Origin: Roridomyces roridus
Lineage: Eukaryota; Basidiomycota; Agaricomycetes; Agaricales; Mycenaceae
DNA: 64,000 nucleotides
Assembly (NCBI GenBank): GCA_029378245.1
Contig: JARKIF010000001.1
Span: 4,278,001 to 4,342,000, forward strand
Direction: 5' to 3'
Part shown: in pieces, positions 58,910 through 64,000 of the stretch
How the letters are laid out: each line of letters starts with the position of its first letter
How positions within the stretch are numbered: the stretch's first letter is position 1
Position numbers and translations under genes: made by a program
Notes under the pieces: generated by a model
The model's database searches: none
Seen by the model: the letters and a program-made list of their open reading frames with translations, nothing else
Told to the model about the DNA's origin: nothing

Positions 58910-60196
58910 ATGCCCTGCCCGTTTGAAAGCATCCTTCATACCAACGCCGTGCCCACACCTACGGAACGCCAGCACATCCACGAGGTCCAAGCTTTTGTTG
59001 ACCCACATTCCCTGGCGTCCCCAGCGCGTCGGCTTTCTGACGACCTCGTCCGGGAGATCTTCTTGGCATCTCTTCCGGACACAGGCAATCCTGCTTTCAA
59101 TCGCAACGAATCGCCGCTTTTGGTGGCTCAGATATCGACTTCTTGGCGGAGAATCGCTCTTTCGACTCCCCGCCTGTGGTCTTCCATGCACATTGTGGTC
59201 CCACATACAACGCACCTTGGTCGCCTCACAGAGCAGATTATCTCCTGGCTATCGAGATCCGGGGTCGCGCCCTTGTCGATATCCTTGGTTTTCTCGGAAG
59301 CGGCCACCCCGACCCTGAGCGGGTCTCTCGAACAAAATGCCGGAACTCATGTAATATCGCTTCTGTTGATCCTTGTCGCTGAATCACATCGGTGGTTGGA
59401 CATAGACTTCACAGTTCCGGACACAGCGGCGCGTCATTTCAATCTCTCGCTTACCTCCGACGATATCCCCCTGCTCAAGTCCTTGGTGTTCAGCGACGGA
59501 CTCCCGGGTGATCGTCGACTCATAGGGCCAGACCCAACACCTGTACACCCGCAGTTCCCATTTCTCGCGACCCAGAGCCTTCGAAAGCTAGCCATCCCCA
59601 TAGGCTGCCTCGATCTGAGGACACCGGGTGCCGTCCTTTGGCATAATCTCGTCCACTTGGCTTTCGAGGCGGGTCTTAGCAGGGGACTCACATGCGCCAC
59701 AGCTCTGAACCTGTTGTCGCAGTGCCACCTGCTAGAATATTGCGCGCTCCCATTGTATCGAAGCCGCCGGGATCCCGCAGTTGAAATCGCGCCGTTCACC
59801 CTCCCATACCTTGCCGAGCTTCGTCTGGCTCTACCGTTCCACGCGGGCGAGGCGCACACCAGATTCTTCAGCGTCATGTCCCTACCTGCCCTCCACTCCT
59901 TGCACTGCACGGGTAGTGGTTTTCAAGGCAACGGTGTTCTGCTGTGCGAATACTTCTTCCCAAACGACGTGTCCACGCTCCAACATCTCAACTTTGGCGT
60001 GGACGCATTTCCAAGCGGACTGTTCTTCGAAATCATCGCCAAGATGACAGCACTGCAGACCCTGTGCATAAGATATCACCTTCGCTTGGAGCCCAGGGTC
60101 CAAGGCAGTACCAGCTTTGTCGTGGGCTTCCCGGAGATCCTGGCGCATCTCAGCATACCTGAGGCTGATGCCGGGCCATTCCCCTACTCTGCGTAG
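58910..60196 (+). CDS. F-box domain protein (type 3)
   Basis: A single-exon frame of 428 residues. I chose the ATG at 58910 because MPCPFESILHTNAVPTPTER matches the usual start of this large agaric family. A coiled N-terminal helix is followed by the F-box-like core RRLSDDLVREIFLASLPDT, with SPLLVAQISTSWRRIALSTP and RLWSSMHI. The rest is LRR-like (LRKLAIPIGCLDLR, LWHNLVHLAFEAG, LSQCHLLEYCALPLY, LPYLAELRLALP, LPALHSLHCTGSGFQG). The frame is clean. It is likely an SCF adaptor; substrate unknown. A small fragment at 60650-60916 resembles the end of a similar protein. Confidence 0.85.
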   Translation: MPCPFESILHTNAVPTPTERQHIHEVQAFVDPHSLASPARRLSDDLVREIFLASLPDTGNPAFNRNESPLLVAQISTSWRRIALSTPRLWSSMHIVVPHTTHLGRLTEQIISWLSRSGVAPLSISLVFSEAATPTLSGSLEQNAGTHVISLLLILVAESHRWLDIDFTVPDTAARHFNLSLTSDDIPLLKSLVFSDGLPGDRRLIGPDPTPVHPQFPFLATQSLRKLAIPIGCLDLRTPGAVLWHNLVHLAFEAGLSRGLTCATALNLLSQCHLLEYCALPLYRSRRDPAVEIAPFTLPYLAELRLALPFHAGEAHTRFFSVMSLPALHSLHCTGSGFQGNGVLLCEYFFPNDVSTLQHLNFGVDAFPSGLFFEIIAKMTALQTLCIRYHLRLEPRVQGSTSFVVGFPEILAHLSIPEADAGPFPYSA

Positions 60197-60649
60197 CAGA
60201 GAAGGGTTTCTGTGGGCGTGAAATGTTGATCTCCAGCCGACTCGACGCGATCAAAGATCCATGTCAGATCAGAATCAATGACGAATGGCCCGGTTGAGAC
60301 CATCCAGATATTTATCTCCCGTGCCGTCAGATTTGCAGACATGCCATTCCTCGGAACATCGGCACTCCTACTCATGTCAGAGTGAAATTTTAGCGACCGG
60401 TTAAGCCGAGCTTTAATATTTTCGTCGCCGCACAGCCGGCTGACGGCCGCCGGCCGGTGGATACCGGCACGTCACACTGATTATTTCCGAGGTCTGACAG
60501 GACTTGGAGCCTGGAGGTCCCAAGTACTTATGGGGTATCACACTGTTCTGCCAGGTTCTGCCATACCCATAACTCTCCTTACTCTGAGTGAAAAATAACA
60601 ACAATTTTTTTTTCAGAGTAGGGGAACGGTGCTCGCACCGCTATAGATC

Positions 60650-60916
60650 TTGTTGCCGGAGCTCCGACGGTTGGACCTTGGGATGGTCACAGATCACCTC
60701 GTTTCAGAGATCGTTCGGTTCGTTCGCTCCAGATGGCCCGAATCACGTCGTGTTGCGCGCCTCGAGCGGTTATCAACTGGTTCCTGGTATCATCTGGAGC
60801 ATTTGGTCCAGGAACAGTTGGTGGAACTCGAGGCGGAGATAGCTGAGGGGTTTGAGATCGAGGCGAAGACCGCCGAGCCCACGGGGCCGCAGTATTCGTT
60901 GGAGGGTATTGTGTAG
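60650..60916 (+). pseudogene. C-terminal fragment of F-box/LRR-type gene
   Basis: The frame reads LPELRRLDLGMVTDHLVSEI and ends in an acidic tail (VELEAEIAEGFEIEA). The first part is typical of the last LRR of mushroom F-box proteins. No N-terminal part adjoins it; the preceding 450 bp hold no matching text. It may be a relic or the 3' end of a lost gene. Confidence 0.4.
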
Positions 60917-60984
60917 GGCGTTATGTACTCAATTATTTAATTCGATAACAATGGGTACAGTGTGACCAGAAGACTCTTTCTTTA

Positions 60985-63165
60985 TTAGAGATAAGGTTTG
61001 AGGGCCTGCGGCAGAATCTGAGAGATCGCCAGCCCACTTGGGGGCTCGATGCTAGTGAAGTACTATCAAAAGAGTCAATTTCAGCCTTTCGTAACAAGAG
61101 GCCAAAAGAGAAGAACGCACGTCAGCAGGCCACCACGGCCCCGCTGCCCACCAAGACACCCCAATCCAGGGACTCCCCGCGGCAGATTGCATGCTGCAGA
61201 GCGCACCGCTCACAGCGGAGATACAAGCAGCATTCGACCCTGCGCCGATTTCGCCTAGGAATCCCTTCATGTTGTTGGCCTGCAGCCAGGATGTGGCGGC
61301 TGCAAGCCGTTCGGCGCCGATGGTGGAGGAGACGCAGGTACCGCTTGTGCCGGAACCGTCGCTGTCGAGGTATTGGTGCATTTCTACACCGCATTAACTT
61401 GGGTTTTGTAAATTTGAGTTAGACGCGAGCGTACCGATGGCGGTGTTGTTGTTCGGGTCATGGATTGCAGTGAAGGCGGCAGCGTTTCCGGAAGAGACCC
61501 AAGCTGTGAAGTGGGGATATAGTGAGCATCGAATCCCACCCAACGACTGAATCACGCACTCCACGCTCCAGTCCACGCTACACCGCCAGATCAGCGGCAA
61601 CTCCAAAGTAAATGAGGGAACGTACAAGTGCCCTCGACGAGGATGAGTTGAGAGGTGGCACCACTGGCACGGATGCCGTTCACAGCAGCCTGGTTCTACT
61701 CTCGTTTTCAGCAAAGATAGCGTATTCTAGACATGAGTCGACTCACAAGCGAAAAGGCGGTCGATGCGGGGATACCGTTCGGCTCGTTCATGACATCTGG
61801 TTGCCTTGGTTGGCGAAAAATGCCAGGAATCGTACACAGTGATCACGAACCGAAGATAACACGACTGTTGCCTTTCTGTACAGGAAAATGAGAACACTGT
61901 TCATCCATAACCGGACGACACGTACGAATTGGCCAGCAAGGTTCTGCCAGACTAAATCATCTCGTCAGCGAGTCGCACTTGAATTTGAGGGAGAAGTAAC
62001 ATACAGGTCTGAAACCTTTCAATGGTTTAGCAAAAGAAAATGGAAGGCTACAAGTAACGTACTGCGAGGTACTCGTAATAGCCTGGTTGTTGTAGAGCAT
62101 GAAGTTGTGGGCTATCGACCGGGGCCGTCAAATCTCGAATCAGAGAAAGTAGCAAGAGACGCACGATCCAGAGCAGCGTACGCGCCCTTGGTGTTGGTGA
62201 TGTAATTGATGATCTACCTCAGAATCAGCTCTCATTCAGAGACGACAGCTTGGGTGAAACGGACAGTGGTCAACCCCGAGAGGTAAGCGCTGTTGAACGG
62301 ACCCGTCATTCCGCTTGAAGGGGGGACAAGGCGCTCCATTGTGAATGGGACTCTTTAACGAAATTAGACCACTGTTTGGAGGAGATACCCAAACGCACCG
62401 GAAAAAGTTGAATCCCTGGCCAACGAAGTACTGTGTGCAGGAAATACAAAAATGAGCTCGACGCGAGGTGATGAAAGAAAGTTTTGCTCACGTCGATCGA
62501 GCTGGGAGCTACCAGCGAAGCGAATCAACATTGTTTACCCTGAAAATTTAAATAGAGGACTTACACGGGAATGTGTAATCCTAGAGCCAATCAGTGTGGT
62601 CAACGCAACGAGTCGGACAAACGCACCGTCCCCAGAACGCCGGGCCACTTGCCTGAGCCAAACTCGGCGCCTTCATTCCTCTGTCAGAAGAGTTCGGAGA
62701 ATGTGAACAGTTGATACCCACCTGATTGGTTCACACCGAAGAACTGCAAAGGTCCGCTCGACCTCAGTTGGTATAAGAAGTGAATAGAAACCAACCTTGA
62801 ACTTGGTACGCCCACTGGCACTCGCACACGCCGTAGACCCAGGTGCGGAAGACGTAGTCGTAGGCGGCGCTGAAGGAGCCGTTGTCGCCGTCCCAGGCAT
62901 GCATTGCGAGTAAACTTGGGGGAATCAGGACGGCGAGGGAAAGGTATATCAAAGTGGCGATACTCACAAGGATTGACGACGGTACACACGGAGCCGGTGT
63001 CACAAGTGGTGCCACCGGTCCATCCCGATCCCTGCATGGAAGTCAGTTCGCAAACGATGGGTAAGGAAGGGAGGGACGCACACCACACTGTCCCCACACG
63101 GCCACTCCCACAGTGGGGGTAATAGCGATGGCGAGAGTGGTCAAAGCAGCCAATAAGTTCTTCAT
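60985..63165 (-). CDS. Secreted endo-beta-1,4-glucanase, CBM1-GH5
   Basis: A cellulase with an N-terminal cellulose-binding module and GH5 catalytic domain, the domain order of fungal Cel5A/EGII-type enzymes (GH5 subfamily 5 by resemblance). Signal peptide MKNLLAALTTLAIAITP; then the CBM1 (VAVWGQCG, GSGWTGGTTCDTGSVC), a Ser/Thr/Pro linker (TTAPSAPPTTTSSAPGST), and GH5 text: FFGVNQSG, GAEFGSGKWPGVLGT, SRVIFDVMNEPNGIP with the acid/base Glu at 61783-61785, ILVEG, MHQYLDSDGSGTSG, and FLGEIGAGSN with the nucleophile Glu at 61250-61252. More than ten short introns. It ends ILPQALKPYL. All catalytic residues are present. It would attack cellulose outside the cell. Confidence 0.92.
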
Positions 63166-64000
63166 GTCGAGGAGGGGGGAACGAGGGTGGGGCGAGTGTA
63201 TTGAGTCGATCGCTAGATATTTAACGGGACCCGGGAGGAAAAATCTCTCGGTAAAAATGCCGGAAGTTCATCATGGGATGGAAGCAAAAAGTACCAGCCG
63301 ACGATTATCCATTCAACATTTTCCAGCTTGCGTGGCAACTGAACACTGCCAGTGCGCAACCAGTGCGGGGAGATTAATAAGATAAGCGTGAAAAGTTCAT
63401 TTCAGACCCAAAAATCTCCCAGTCGTTCGTCAGTAAATGCATCTCGCCGTCTGCTGAGTGAGAAAAACGCGAGCCTTGTGAGCTTTCCTCGCGCGCAAAA
63501 AATTCGGATTAGCCAAGTCTTGGCAACTGCCAAGCCATCTCCATGCCCCAGATTGGATCGTTTGGCTCACGGGTTGCGTGACTTGTGTGCCAGGTGATAA
63601 ACCGCGTTATGCAACCGAGGCTCCCTTGATCCGAATTTTGGTGTCGAGGCAAGGCAGGGCAAGGCCCTCAGCGGCAAACTGCTGCGCACAAGTTCAGAAG
63701 GGTCGAGCGAGAGAGAGAGAGGAAGTATCGTACGCGCGACAAAGACAAGGAATTTCAAGCTTGGTCAATGTGGTCTGGAAGCTCAGGCGGCGTCTTGGAT
63801 GCCCTGGAGGGGAGTTGCCGGACTCTGCATTTCAAATCGGGCGCTGTATGGACCAGGTTAATCCTGCTGGCGATGGCGAAATGAATCGCCAGGCCATCGA
63901 TCGCCAGGGTGGCGCTATCTGGCGAAACGGCCACGGGTAATTGTGGAGGGTGGCGATGGCTGGGGCAGTGGGAGACTGCATTTGAAGTTTTCGATTGGTT
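63166..64000. other. GH5 promoter and GGCGAT-rich repeat at the edge
   Basis: A TATA-like GATATTTAA lies at about 63213-63221, some 50 bp before the GH5 start. At 63870-63960 the words GGCGAT and ATCGCC recur in both orientations, the same self-similar style as the hAT-like elements; the window ends before a boundary can be seen. No gene recognised. Confidence 0.4.

Overview
This window looks like nuclear DNA of a filamentous basidiomycete, most likely an agaric (Agaricomycetes, Mycena-like). Evidence: genes split by many 41-60 bp GT-AG introns, several F-box families, two cytochrome P450s, a CBM1-GH5 cellulase, a membrane LysM protein, an intron-bearing tRNA-Glu and a CaaX pheromone-type precursor. 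There are no bacterial operons, CRISPR arrays or phage genes. Most exon boundaries were read by eye from splice signals and by comparing paralogs inside the window.

Layout. 0-3 kb: repeat-like DNA, then tRNA-Glu(CTC). 3.4-4.5 kb: first of four copies of a lineage-specific two-domain family (here PRELE family, from its N-terminal motif); this copy is frameshifted. 5.4-7.8 kb: P450 number 1. 8.3-10.4 kb (minus) and 16.0-18.2 kb (plus): two copies of a GGTF-motif protein with a kinase-N-lobe-like segment. Between them lie a retropepsin-like ORF, a tandem repeat, a probable pseudokinase and a membrane LysM protein. 18.5-19.7 kb: F-box gene. 19.8-21.8 kb: non-autonomous element with ~0.3 kb terminal inverted repeats. 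22-23.4 kb: conserved agaric protein with a small hAT-like element in an intron. 24 kb: P450 relic. 25.5-26.3 kb: ricin-B-like lectin. 27.4-29.9 kb: F-box fragment broken by repeats.

30.4-32.5 kb: MFS sugar transporter, whose 3' end abuts an F-box relic. 33-34 kb: second PRELE copy. 35.5-36.2 kb: PalI/SUR7-like membrane protein. 36.9-38.9 kb: P450 number 2. 41-44.6 kb: PRELE copies three and four flanking a hypothetical gene with an in-frame stop. 45.0 kb: a 45-residue CaaX pheromone-like precursor. 46.6-48.0 kb: broken F-box gene. 48.5-49.1 kb: second hAT-like element. 49-51 kb: LTR-like DNA next to a truncated NRPS-like adenylation gene (51-52.8 kb). 53.3-55.8 kb: tandem F-box pair. 55.9-58.4 kb: type-B carboxylesterase. 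58.9-60.2 kb: another F-box gene. 61-63.2 kb: secreted CBM1-GH5 endoglucanase.

The genes do not form one pathway. Oxidative enzymes (P450s), uptake (MFS), extracellular hydrolysis (GH5, esterase) and carbohydrate recognition (LysM, lectin) fit a litter- or wood-decaying fungus. The rest is a fast-evolving landscape of duplicated, decaying F-box and orphan families invaded by small DNA transposons. The most notable items are the short pheromone-like gene, the hAT-like insertion that duplicates a splice donor, the long-TIR element and the probable pseudokinase.
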